In this document: piece after piece, positions 57,024-64,000 of the stretch | Position numbering within the stretch: position 1 is the first letter of the stretch | Layout: every line of letters starts with the position of its first letter | Assembly (NCBI GenBank): GCA_049318625.1 | Contig: JBMOGA010000007.1 | Location: 1-64,000, forward strand | Origin: JBMOGA01 sp049318625 | Lineage (GTDB): Bacteria > Pseudomonadota > Alphaproteobacteria > Rhizobiales > Hyphomicrobiaceae | Direction: 5' to 3' | DNA: 64,000 nt | Translations under genes and position numbers: made by a program | Notes under the pieces: generated by a model | The model's input: only the letters and a program-made list of their open reading frames with translations | Database searches by the model: none | Told to the model about the DNA's origin: nothing

Positions 57024-58451
57024 TCACTCGTCGGCTGCGATGGGGGGCCGCGTGCGAGTGGGCGGCTCGCTGTCCGGACGGCCGCCGGTCGTCAGCAGCT
57101 TGATCTCCGGGGCACGCACGCGCTTCTCCGATTTCAACTGGGCGCGGACCTGACGCGAGGCGGCCACGACGCCTTCGTTGGCGAAAGCCTCGTGGTTGCG
57201 CTCGATCTCCTTGAGGTCATAGCGATAGTTGACCATCAGGCCGTGCGCCTCCCGCAGCCCCTTCTCGGAGGTGTCGGCCAGCCAGTTGATCCGCTCGAGA
57301 CGCGCACCGTTGCCGAGGTGGAAGCGGGCGACCGGGTCGACCGGGCGGCCGTCATCGGCCTTGGCCAGCAGAAAATAGTGGGCGGCGAGCGCCAGCAGCG
57401 GCCCGTGAAGTTCGCCGGCGGCCTCCGGCTTCTCGTGCCAGCCGAGATCCTTCAAGCGGTCGAGCCGTCGGCGATCCTCGCCACTGACAAGACCCGTCGT
57501 ATCGCTGGCCAACGTGCGGTCGAGCCAGCGGGCGAAATGCGGCACGGGCGACAGGGTCACGAAGGTCTTGAGGGTTGGGTTCTCGCGGGAGAGGTCCTCG
57601 GCCACCTGCTTGATCAGGAAGTTGCCGAACGAGATGCCCTTGAGCCCCTCCTGGCAGTTCGAGATCGAGTAGAACACCGCCGTCGCCGGCCCTTGAATCA
57701 CCCCGGGCTTGGCCGGCTCTGACAGCACCTCGCCGATCGCCTCGGGCGGCTCGCGCGTCAGCGCCACTTCGACGAAGATCAGCGGCTCGTCGACCAGTGC
57801 GGGATGAAAGAAGGCGAAGCAGCGCCGGTCCGCGGGATCGAGACGGCGGCGCAAGTCGTCCCAGCCGCGGATCTCGTGCACGGCCTCGTAGGCGATGATC
57901 TTTTCGAGGATGGCGGCCGGAGTCTGCCAGTCGATGCGCTTGAGAACCAGGAAGCCGCGATTGAACCACGACGACAGCAGATGCATCAGGTCGTCGTCGA
58001 CAAGGGCGAGAGCACGGTCGCCCTTCGCCAGTCGCAACAGGTCGTGACGCAGCGCGACGATGGCTGCCGTGCCGCCGGGTGCCAGGTTGAGACGGCGGAA
58101 GAATTCCTGTCGCGGGCTCTCGACGGCCGCCTGGAGACGGGCGAGGCTCGCGGGGTCGGCGTGCTGGCGCCACGCCTCGACGGCCTGTTTCACCGCCGCC
58201 GGATCGGGCACCAGTTCGTCGGCGAGGAAGCGAAAGAAGTCACGGCGCTGATCGAGCGTGAGGTCGCGATAGCAGGCGAGAATCTGCCGGGCCAGCGCCA
58301 CGCCCGAGGCCTCGCCGCGGCCCGATACGAGCGCCCGCGACAGTTCACGGATGTCGGCTGCGGAATCGGCCGTGCGGGCGGTCCAGGGGATGAGATTGCG
58401 GCCCTGCTCTGCAACGGTGTTCAGAAGCTCCTGCAGAAACGACACGTTCAT
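57024..58451 (-). CDS. Malonyl-CoA decarboxylase
   Basis: Decarboxylates malonyl-CoA to acetyl-CoA; the bacterial enzyme serves malonate use or malonyl-CoA control. The 475-residue protein has the helical N-terminal part and then the GNAT-like catalytic part, with SISNCQEGLKGISFGNFLIK, TLSPVPHFARWL, and the CoA/catalytic His region FHLGNGARLERINWLADTS followed by GLMVNYRYDLKEIERNHEAF. The ATG at 58451 has GAGGGG upstream; the longer frame to 58607 overlaps the next gene and is rejected. It follows the autoinducer-synthase gene by 46 bases on the same strand, so the two may be co-transcribed. No malonyl-CoA synthetase or malonate transporter is beside it. Confidence 0.94.
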   Translation of the reverse strand: MNVSFLQELLNTVAEQGRNLIPWTARTADSAADIRELSRALVSGRGEASGVALARQILACYRDLTLDQRRDFFRFLADELVPDPAAVKQAVEAWRQHADPASLARLQAAVESPRQEFFRRLNLAPGGTAAIVALRHDLLRLAKGDRALALVDDDLMHLLSSWFNRGFLVLKRIDWQTPAAILEKIIAYEAVHEIRGWDDLRRRLDPADRRCFAFFHPALVDEPLIFVEVALTREPPEAIGEVLSEPAKPGVIQGPATAVFYSISNCQEGLKGISFGNFLIKQVAEDLSRENPTLKTFVTLSPVPHFARWLDRTLASDTTGLVSGEDRRRLDRLKDLGWHEKPEAAGELHGPLLALAAHYFLLAKADDGRPVDPVARFHLGNGARLERINWLADTSEKGLREAHGLMVNYRYDLKEIERNHEAFANEGVVAASRQVRAQLKSEKRVRAPEIKLLTTGGRPDSEPPTRTRPPIAADE

Positions 58452-58497
58452 GCTGGCCCCTCGCGCAAGCGATCGTGCGACCCCGACACATGGAGAG

Positions 58498-59100
58498 CTA
58501 ACGCGCGACGTCGTCAAGATCGCGACCGACGGGCACGTCGAGAAAGGTGACGGCGGGGCCGATGCTCGGGACGGTGACGAGCACCACGATGGCACGCCCC
58601 TCGGCAAAGGCGAACGGCGCCCCGATTGCGGTCATCGCGAGACCGATGCGCCGGAAATGGCCGAGCAATCCGGCATCGATGGTCGCGAGCAGCCGCGCGA
58701 CCCCGCGCTGACGGCAATGCGCGAACAGGCCGTTCAGCAAGCGGTCCCTCACCGCCCCCGGCGGGCCCTGGCCTTTGAGCACGAAGAACCGGGTGAGCTC
58801 GCGGATTTCGGGGCCGCAGGGCAGATCGAGCCCCGCGACCAGAGCGGCGTCGACGCACGTGACCGGACGGGCCGCGCGTGTCGGCAACAGGCGCAATCCC
58901 GCGACGATCCCCCGGTCGGGACCGAGCAGCAGCAGATACTCGGCGGCCGGACCGTCGGCGGCGTCGCGCTCCAGTCCGTCGGGCCGTGCCAGCGCCCGCC
59001 AGCCGCGGCGGCCGACGAACACGCGGCTGCGCGCCTCGAACATCGCGCACGCGTGGGCGCGAGCCCGCTCGATGTGGCGTCCGGAGAACCGCAGCAGCAT
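58498..59100 (-). CDS. LuxI-family acyl-homoserine-lactone (autoinducer) synthase
   Basis: Predicted autoinducer synthase of 200 residues that joins an acyl group to S-adenosylmethionine to give an N-acyl-homoserine lactone. With the start at MLLRFSGRH (ATG 59100) the invariant family residues fall in place: Arg24, Phe28 and Trp34 in RSRVFVGRRGW, Asp46 and Asp49 in RDAAD, Arg70 in GLRLLPT, and Glu101 and Arg104 in ELTRF. These match LuxI positions 24, 28, 34, 45, 48, 69, 99 and 102 almost exactly. ATG at 59127 is the alternative start. No luxR-type gene is in the window. It lies 46 bases upstream of malonyl-CoA decarboxylase and is divergent from a lactonase-like gene. The acyl chain is unknown. 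Confidence 0.85.
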   Translation of the reverse strand: MLLRFSGRHIERARAHACAMFEARSRVFVGRRGWRALARPDGLERDAADGPAAEYLLLLGPDRGIVAGLRLLPTRAARPVTCVDAALVAGLDLPCGPEIRELTRFFVLKGQGPPGAVRDRLLNGLFAHCRQRGVARLLATIDAGLLGHFRRIGLAMTAIGAPFAFAEGRAIVVLVTVPSIGPAVTFLDVPVGRDLDDVAR

Positions 59101-59231
59101 GCCGGCCTCGCCGTTCAATTCTTTCATTCGTATACGTCTGCTCTGCGGAGGGATCAATCAACCGGCAAGAGGGGCTCGACGGCGCGGCGCGGCCAGCGCA
59201 TGCTCGGCGCAAACGCAGGGAGAATGCCGCC

Positions 59232-60032
59232 GTGACCACGCCCCACTACGAGGTTCTCGCCGTCAAGTATGCGGAGAAGACCGACCGTATTCGCGCCGAC
59301 AACTTCATCATGGCCGACGACCATGCCGCACCGATGCCGATGGACTATTTCATCTGGGTGGTGCGCAACGGCGCCCGCACCATCGTGGTGGATACCGGCT
59401 TCGACCACGCGGAAGCCGAGCGGCGCGGGCGGCGCGTACTGAGCCACCCGGTCGAGGTTCTGGCACTCCTCGATATCGACGCCGCCACCGTCACCGATGT
59501 GGTGGTGACCCACCTGCACTACGATCACGCCGGTACGATCGACAGCTTCCCCAAGGCGCAGTTCCATCTGCAGGCGGCCGAAATGGCCTTCGCGACGGGC
59601 CCGTGCATGTGCAGCACCCACATGCGCATTCCGTTTACGGCCGAGCATGTCTGCCAGATGGTGCGGAACGTCTATTCCGGCCGCGTCACCTTCTACGACG
59701 GCGACGGCGAAGTGGCGCCCGGCGTGACGGTGCACCGGCTCGGCGGGCACAGCCGCGGTCTGCAGTGCGTGCGCGTGGCGACCGACCAGGGGCCGCTGGT
59801 GCTGGCCTCGGATGCAACGCACTACTACGAGAATTTCGAGTTGCGGAAGCCGTTCGTCATCGTCGTGGACATGGAAGACATGATCAAAGGTTTCGCGCGG
59901 CTCGAGGCACTGGCCGGTGACCGCCGGCGCGTCGTGCCCGGCCACGATCCGCTGGTCCTCAAACGCTATCCGGCGCTGGATGTGCGGACTGCCGGCATCG
60001 TCCATCGCCTCGACGTGGCCCGGAGGGACTGA
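59232..60032 (+). CDS. MBL-fold hydrolase, N-acyl-homoserine lactonase family-like
   Basis: Metallo-beta-lactamase-fold hydrolase of 266 residues. The zinc motif HLHYDH is at residues 94-99 (VVTHLHYDHAGTIDSFPKAQ). Later metal ligands are a His in HRLGGHSRG, an Asp in LASDATHYYENF and a His in VPGHDPLV. That order and spacing is the pattern of AiiA/AttM-type AHL lactonases. Start GTG 59232 has AGGGAG nine bases upstream. It is divergent from the LuxI-type gene, with 131 bases between starts, and leads into a glyoxalase-like gene two bases after its stop. The family also contains other lactonases, so signal degradation is strongly suggested by context but unproven. Confidence 0.8.
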   Translation: MTTPHYEVLAVKYAEKTDRIRADNFIMADDHAAPMPMDYFIWVVRNGARTIVVDTGFDHAEAERRGRRVLSHPVEVLALLDIDAATVTDVVVTHLHYDHAGTIDSFPKAQFHLQAAEMAFATGPCMCSTHMRIPFTAEHVCQMVRNVYSGRVTFYDGDGEVAPGVTVHRLGGHSRGLQCVRVATDQGPLVLASDATHYYENFELRKPFVIVVDMEDMIKGFARLEALAGDRRRVVPGHDPLVLKRYPALDVRTAGIVHRLDVARRD

Positions 60033-60034
60033 CG

Positions 60035-60934
60035 GTGTCGCAGTTCGCGCCTCAACTGCCGTCGGCCGGCCAGATCTTCCTGGACCATGTCGGTTGGTTC
60101 GTGCCCGACATGGCTGGAGCGGAGCCGGTGTTCGCGGCACTCGGGTTTCCGTTGACACCCTTTTCGGTGCACCTCGATCGCGATCCGGCGACGGGCGTGT
60201 CCACACCGGTCGGCTCGGCGAACCGTCTGGCCATGCTGGCGCGCGGCTATCTGGAGATCCTCACACCGGTGGGTGATGCCGACACCCCGGTGGCCCGGCA
60301 CATGCGGGCGGCGCTGGCGCGGCACACCGGCGTGCATCTGATCGCCTTCACGGTCGCCGACGCTGCCGCCGATGCGGTGCGCCTCACCACAGCCGGGTTC
60401 GCGTTGTCCCCGACCGTCAATCTCAGACGGACCATCGAGGCCGAGGATGGCAGCACGGTCGAGGTCGCTTTCACCGTCGTGCGTCCGGTCCTCGGTTCGA
60501 TCCCCGAGGGCCGCATGCAGGTGTTGACCCATCACACACCGGACCACATGTGGCAGGCGCGCTATCTGCCGACCGCCAACGCGATCACCGCACTGACCGG
60601 CGCCGTGATCGCCGTACCCGACGTCGTCGACAGTGCCGCGCGCCTCGGCCGCCTCGTCGACCGTGTTGCGGCGCCCGGGCCGGAGGGCATGGAGATCACC
60701 CTCGATCGCGGACGGCTGCTGCTGGTGACCCCCGATGCCGCCGTTGGCGTGACCGGCGCTGCGCCAGCGGTCGTTCCGTCCGTCGTGGCGGTCGAGCTTG
60801 CGTCGCACGATCTCGGTCAGACTGCGCGCTTCCTCGCCGCACGTGGCCTTGCGCACGCCGCCAGCGGCGGCGACCGACTGCTGGTCCCGGCCGAGGCGGC
60901 GGCTGGCGTCGCGGTGATCATCCGTCAGTCCTGA
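60035..60934 (+). CDS. Glyoxalase/VOC-like protein (Glyoxalase_3-type)
   Basis: Predicted vicinal-oxygen-chelate fold protein of 299 residues. LDHVGWFVPDMAGAEPVFAALGF at about residues 16-38 is the first beta-alpha-beta unit, with the usual metal-site His. YLEILTPVG and HTGVHLIAFTVADAAAD continue the first module. A second, weaker module (VIAVPDVVDSAARLGRLVDR) follows from about 190. The reaction is unknown. GTG 60035 starts two bases after the lactonase-like gene, so they form a two-gene operon. It ends convergent to a CoA ligase. A role in processing an opened or related signal molecule is speculation. Confidence 0.78.
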   Translation: MSQFAPQLPSAGQIFLDHVGWFVPDMAGAEPVFAALGFPLTPFSVHLDRDPATGVSTPVGSANRLAMLARGYLEILTPVGDADTPVARHMRAALARHTGVHLIAFTVADAAADAVRLTTAGFALSPTVNLRRTIEAEDGSTVEVAFTVVRPVLGSIPEGRMQVLTHHTPDHMWQARYLPTANAITALTGAVIAVPDVVDSAARLGRLVDRVAAPGPEGMEITLDRGRLLLVTPDAAVGVTGAAPAVVPSVVAVELASHDLGQTARFLAARGLAHAASGGDRLLVPAEAAAGVAVIIRQS

Positions 60935-60938
60935 CGGC

Positions 60939-62573
60939 CTACATGCCGCCGTCACGGTCGAGCTTGCGCAGATCGATCCGTCGCACTTTGCCGGTGATGG
61001 TCACCGGCATCTCGTCGATGAAGCGCAGCTTGCGAGGATACTCGTGAGCCGCGAGGCGGTTCTTCACGAATGCCTGGATCTCGGTGGCGAGCGTGTCCGA
61101 CGGCGTGAACCCGTCGCGCAGCACCACGAAGGCCGCGACCACCTCGCCGCGGATCGCATCCGGCGAGCCGACGACCCCCGCCAAGGCCACGGCCGGATGA
61201 CGGGTGAGGCATTCCTCGACCTCGCCGGGGCCGATCCGGTAGCCGGCCGAACTGATGATGTCGTCGTCGCGGCCGCGGAACCAGAAGTAGCCGTCCTCGT
61301 CTTTGGTGGCGACGTCGCCCAGCAGACACCAGTCGCCACGAAACTTTTCCGCCGTCGCCTCGGGCCGGCGCCAGTACTCGAGGAACATCACGGGGTCGGG
61401 CCGTCGCACGGCGACGATACCGGGGGTCCCGGGCGCCAGCACGTTGCCGACGTCGTCGACCACCTCGACGACGTGGCCTGGTAGCGCGCGCCCCATCGAA
61501 CCCGGCCGCACCGGAAAGAGTGTGGGGCCATTGCCGACGACCAGATTGGCCTCTGTCTGACCGAAGAATTCCGCGATCTCGAGGCCGAACGTTTCGCGCC
61601 CCCACGCGATGAGATCCGCGCCGAGCGTCTCGCCGCCCGAGGCCAACGAACGCAGTCGATAAGCGTGTCGACGAGTCGGCTCGGGCACCGCGCGCATCAG
61701 CCGGAGCGCGGTCGGCGGCATGAAAACATTGCGGATGGCGTGCTTCGCCATGAAGGCGAACGCCCAGTCGGGATCGAATTTGGTGCGCTTACTGCCGATC
61801 ACCGGCACCGCGAGATAGAGCGACGGCAGCAGAACATCGAGCAATCCGCCGGCCCACGCCCAGTCGGCCGGGGTCCAATAGCGGTCGCCGGGCTGGGGCA
61901 TCATGCTGTGGGGCACGATGACCCCCGGCAGGTGGCCCGGCACCACGCGGGCCGCGTGCAGGACACCCTTCGGGTTGCCGGTGGTGCCCGACGTGTACAT
62001 CAGGATCGCCGGATCATCGCGACCGGTCTCGGCGGTGGTGAAGCGATCGGAGGCGTGCGCGATCTCGCCCCAGAAGTCTTTGGCCCCGCGCGGGCCTGCC
62101 CCGTCCACAGTCAGCACGTGGCGGAGGCCCTCGACATCGGCAAGATCGTCAGCCAGGCGCTCGAAGTTCCCGGCCGAGGTCACCAAAACCTGGGCGCCAC
62201 TGTCGGAAAGCCGGTAGCGCACCGCCTCGGGGCCGAACAGGTTGAACAACGGCAGCGCGATGGCGCCGGTTTTCTGGACGGCGATGTGCGCGATGGCCGT
62301 CTCGGCGCATTGCGGCAGCTGGATCGCGACGATGACGCCCGGACCGACACCTCGCGCACGGAGCACGTTGGCGGTGCGGCTGGCGGCCCGGTCGAGATCC
62401 GCGAAGGTCCAGGTACGGGCGCTGCCGTCGCCCTCCTCGACGATCATGGCCGTGGCGGCTGGATCGCGGGCGGCATGGCGGTCGCACAGGACTTCGGCCA
62501 GATTGAACCGCTCGGGGATTTCCCACCGGAAAGTTCCGTAGGCCTCCTGCCAGGTATCGCCGGAAATGCGCAT
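60939..62573 (-). CDS. AMP-dependent acyl-CoA synthetase
   Basis: Adenylate-forming CoA ligase of 544 residues, likely for short or medium-chain acids. The ATP motif is ILMYTSGTTGNPKGVLHAAR near residues 190-209. Others are FFGQTEANLVVGN (A5), RGDWCLLGDVATKDEDGYFWFRGRDDDIISSAGYRI (A7-A8), and the catalytic Lys in PVTITGKVRRIDLRKLD (A10). The N-terminal block TFRWEIPERFNLAEVLCDRHA is typical of acetyl-/butyryl-CoA-synthetase-like enzymes of this size. It is the last gene of a minus-strand operon, 30 bases after a small ABM protein. The carboxylic acid substrate is not decided by the sequence. Confidence 0.9.
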   Translation of the reverse strand: MRISGDTWQEAYGTFRWEIPERFNLAEVLCDRHAARDPAATAMIVEEGDGSARTWTFADLDRAASRTANVLRARGVGPGVIVAIQLPQCAETAIAHIAVQKTGAIALPLFNLFGPEAVRYRLSDSGAQVLVTSAGNFERLADDLADVEGLRHVLTVDGAGPRGAKDFWGEIAHASDRFTTAETGRDDPAILMYTSGTTGNPKGVLHAARVVPGHLPGVIVPHSMMPQPGDRYWTPADWAWAGGLLDVLLPSLYLAVPVIGSKRTKFDPDWAFAFMAKHAIRNVFMPPTALRLMRAVPEPTRRHAYRLRSLASGGETLGADLIAWGRETFGLEIAEFFGQTEANLVVGNGPTLFPVRPGSMGRALPGHVVEVVDDVGNVLAPGTPGIVAVRRPDPVMFLEYWRRPEATAEKFRGDWCLLGDVATKDEDGYFWFRGRDDDIISSAGYRIGPGEVEECLTRHPAVALAGVVGSPDAIRGEVVAAFVVLRDGFTPSDTLATEIQAFVKNRLAAHEYPRKLRFIDEMPVTITGKVRRIDLRKLDRDGGM

Positions 62574-62603
62574 CGGTCGCCTCGCGCGCGGCTCGGCCGC
62601 CGT

Positions 62604-62930
62604 TCAGGTGATGGACGTTCCCTCGACGGCGCCGAGGCTCTGCCCCGAAACCAGCGTGTAGGTCAGGACGCGGCGCGAGGCGACCCAGGGCCCCGTCGTC
62701 GCCTCCACCTCGGCGAACCGCTTAGTCGCCCGGTGGGCCTCGACGGCGTCCTCGTCGTCATAGATCTCGTAGAGGAAGAAGCTCGCCGGCTCGATCGGGT
62801 CCTGGGCGACGTCGAACTGGCGGCAGCCCGGTTCCTCCAGCAGCGACGCGCCGGCATGGGCGAGGATGATGGTCTTGAAGGCGTCGACGTGGGCTGGCTT
62901 CACCTCGAAGAACACCGTCAGCACGATCAT
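62604..62930 (-). CDS. Antibiotic biosynthesis monooxygenase (ABM) domain protein
   Basis: Small 108-residue cytoplasmic protein with the dimeric alpha-beta-barrel ABM fold (VFFEVKPAHVDAFKTIILAHAGASLLEEPGCRQF, given here as the family's first strand-helix-strand). FFLYEIYDDEDAVEAHRATKRF is the second half. Members include quinol monooxygenases and heme-degrading proteins, and many with unknown roles; no cofactor site is decisive here. The ATG at 62930 overlaps the HMG-CoA-lyase stop as ATGA and has GGGGAG eight bases upstream. The operon context suggests an accessory step in acyl-CoA catabolism. Confidence 0.87.
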   Translation of the reverse strand: MIVLTVFFEVKPAHVDAFKTIILAHAGASLLEEPGCRQFDVAQDPIEPASFFLYEIYDDEDAVEAHRATKRFAEVEATTGPWVASRRVLTYTLVSGQSLGAVEGTSIT

Positions 62931-63877
62931 GCACACTGCTCCCCTGGAAAGCCGCGGGTGGCGGCGCCGAACCCGGCCAGCGCACGACGGCGCGGCACGG
63001 ACTGGATGCGCCCGCCGGCCTGTTCCGGGGCGACGGCGCGCGACAGGTCGGCGGCCGGCAGCAGTTTGGCGAGATCGACGCCGGTGGCAATACCCATGTG
63101 CTCGAACGCGAACACGAGATCCTCGGTCGCCGTGTTGCCGGAGGCGCCGGGCGCGAACGGGCAGCCGCCGAGCCCCGCTGCGGCGCCATCGATGACGCGG
63201 ACACCGGCATCGTAGGCGGCGATCGCGTTGGCGACGCCCACGTTGTAGGTGTCGTGGCCATGGAACGCGAAGGTGACACCCGGTCGCGCGAACCGGCCGT
63301 GCAGCATTTCGAACATCGCGTGGACGTGGTTGGGGGCGGCGCGGCCGGTGGTGTCGCAGATGGCGATCTCGACGTCGGACACCGTGGTCAGCACGCGCTC
63401 GACGAGCCCGATCACCCGCTCCTCGGGCGTGCGGCCCTCGAAGGGACAGTCGAAGCTGGTCGCGAGGTTGAACCGCAGGACCAGACCGCGGCCGAGTTCG
63501 GGCCAGGTTCGCTCGAAGTCCTTGAAGCTGTCGTCGACGCTGCGGCGCACGTTCGACTGGTTGTGGCTCTCGGTGACCGAGACCACCCAGGAGATCTCGC
63601 GGATGCCGGCCTCGATCGCCGCATGGATGCCTTTGCCGTTCGGCACGAGAGCCTGCAACCGGATGGCGTCGGGGAGGGTCGCGCGCGCCATCACCTCGCG
63701 GATGTCGGCCATCTGCGGCAGCGCCTTGGGACTGACGAAGGCGCCGATCTCCATGCGCCCGATGCCGGCCGCACCCAGCGCGTCGACGATGCGGATCTTC
63801 TCGTCGGTCGGAATGAAGCGCTTGACGGCCTGGAACCCGTCGCGGGGGGCAACCTCGACGATCGAGACGGATCTCAT
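62927..63877 (-). CDS. Hydroxymethylglutaryl-CoA lyase-like enzyme
   Basis: Metal-dependent TIM-barrel lyase of 316 residues that splits 3-hydroxy-3-methylglutaryl-CoA (or a related 3-hydroxyacyl-CoA) to acetyl-CoA and a keto acid. VEVAPRDGFQ near the N terminus holds the catalytic Arg-Asp. HGHDTYNVGVANA holds two metal His, and GLGGCPFAPGASGN holds the active-site Cys. Its ATG overlaps the stop of the upstream CoA-transferase gene and its stop overlaps the next start. HMG-CoA lyase beside a CaiB-type CoA-transferase fits use of a free C5-C6 dicarboxylic acid or an isoprenoid/leucine end route. The CoA ester is not proven. Confidence 0.92.
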   Translation of the reverse strand: MRSVSIVEVAPRDGFQAVKRFIPTDEKIRIVDALGAAGIGRMEIGAFVSPKALPQMADIREVMARATLPDAIRLQALVPNGKGIHAAIEAGIREISWVVSVTESHNQSNVRRSVDDSFKDFERTWPELGRGLVLRFNLATSFDCPFEGRTPEERVIGLVERVLTTVSDVEIAICDTTGRAAPNHVHAMFEMLHGRFARPGVTFAFHGHDTYNVGVANAIAAYDAGVRVIDGAAAGLGGCPFAPGASGNTATEDLVFAFEHMGIATGVDLAKLLPAADLSRAVAPEQAGGRIQSVPRRRALAGFGAATRGFPGEQCA

Positions 63878-64000
63878 ATCACACCTTGCTCCCTGAACCC
63901 GGCAATCTCGGCCTCGGACAATCCCAGCAGGCTACCATAGACCTCGCCGTTGTGCTGGCCCACCGCTGGTCCCGCCCAGCGGATCTGTGCCCTGCGGTCG
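63874..64000 (-). CDS. CaiB/BaiF-family CoA-transferase, C-terminal end only
   Basis: The window holds only the last 41 residues. In the frame ending at 63874 they include GPAVGQHNGEVYGSLLGLSE and end FREQGVI. This matches the usual C terminus of class III (CaiB/BaiF) CoA-transferases, where GQHT-x-EVL and a final GVI are standard. Its TGA overlaps the ATG of the HMG-CoA-lyase-like gene. The enzyme would move CoA between acids in the cytoplasm; the substrate cannot be told. The start lies outside the window. Confidence 0.82.
   Translation of the reverse strand, partial: DRRAQIRWAGPAVGQHNGEVYGSLLGLSEAEIAGFREQGVI

Noticed and set aside
59129..59136. CGTATACG palindrome near the autoinducer-synthase start, as a possible lux box
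   Set aside because: Only eight bases are symmetric and neighbouring bases do not pair, whereas lux boxes span about 18-20 bases.

Overview
The window is GC-rich, densely coded chromosomal DNA from a Gram-negative bacterium, most probably an alphaproteobacterium of the order Hyphomicrobiales. The reasons are the mfd-sdhE/recG neighbourhood, an IalB-family exported protein, porins of the alphaproteobacterial type, SPOR-domain proteins, a CtrA-like DNA motif (TTAA-N7-TTAAC) and shadow open frames typical of high GC. No rRNA, tRNA, CRISPR array, insertion sequence or phage gene was recognised. All assignments come from reading the sequence; no database search was run.

Layout. 1-475: 3' end of purQ. 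482-9834: a transport block, with a minus-strand dipeptide/oligopeptide-type ABC operon (fused double ATPase, binding protein, two permeases) ending in a TctC/Bug-type binding protein, a divergent second ABC binding protein, and an RraA/HMG-aldolase-like gene. 10040-13802: a TauE/SafE (TSUP) transporter, then elongation factor P and the two enzymes that beta-lysylate it (EpmA, EpmB). 13815-18389: a three-subunit molybdenum oxidoreductase without an export signal, resembling the sulfite:quinone oxidoreductase SoeABC. 18558-19451: an RfbD-like reductase. 19723-26395: a three-gene overlapping operon of two transglutaminase-like proteins, a DUF2126 putative amidoligase and a circularly permuted ATP-grasp/alpha-E protein, an uncharacterised predicted peptide-ligation system. 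26413-31644: an IlvD/Edd dehydratase, a small Cys-His protein behind a CtrA-like site, two small exported proteins, and a TPR-methyltransferase interrupted by an apparent frameshift. 31713-34849: two tandem porin genes whose last 1.23 kb look identical.

35236-43526: an FAD monooxygenase coupled to a lipid A-type acyltransferase, a malyl-CoA-lyase-like enzyme, HspQ, an IalB-family protein, and a YejA-type binding protein coupled to an acyl/aryl-CoA ligase. 43539-56775: housekeeping genes (mfd, sdhE, recG, a GNAT enzyme, glmS, glmU), two SPOR-type envelope proteins around the amino-sugar genes, and a YpfJ metallopeptidase. 57024-60934: malonyl-CoA decarboxylase, a LuxI-family autoinducer synthase, a divergent AHL-lactonase-like metallo-hydrolase and a glyoxalase-like protein. 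60939-64000: a minus-strand acyl-CoA catabolic operon (CaiB-like CoA-transferase, HMG-CoA-lyase-like enzyme, small monooxygenase-fold protein, CoA ligase).

The two parts most likely to hold under-described biology are the transglutaminase/amidoligase/ATP-grasp operon and the back-to-back signal synthase and lactonase pair. Several gene pairs overlap by ATGA, which implies translational coupling: soeA-soeB-like, the ATP-grasp and second transglutaminase genes, FAD monooxygenase-acyltransferase, YejA-like-CoA ligase, and CaiB-HMGL-ABM.
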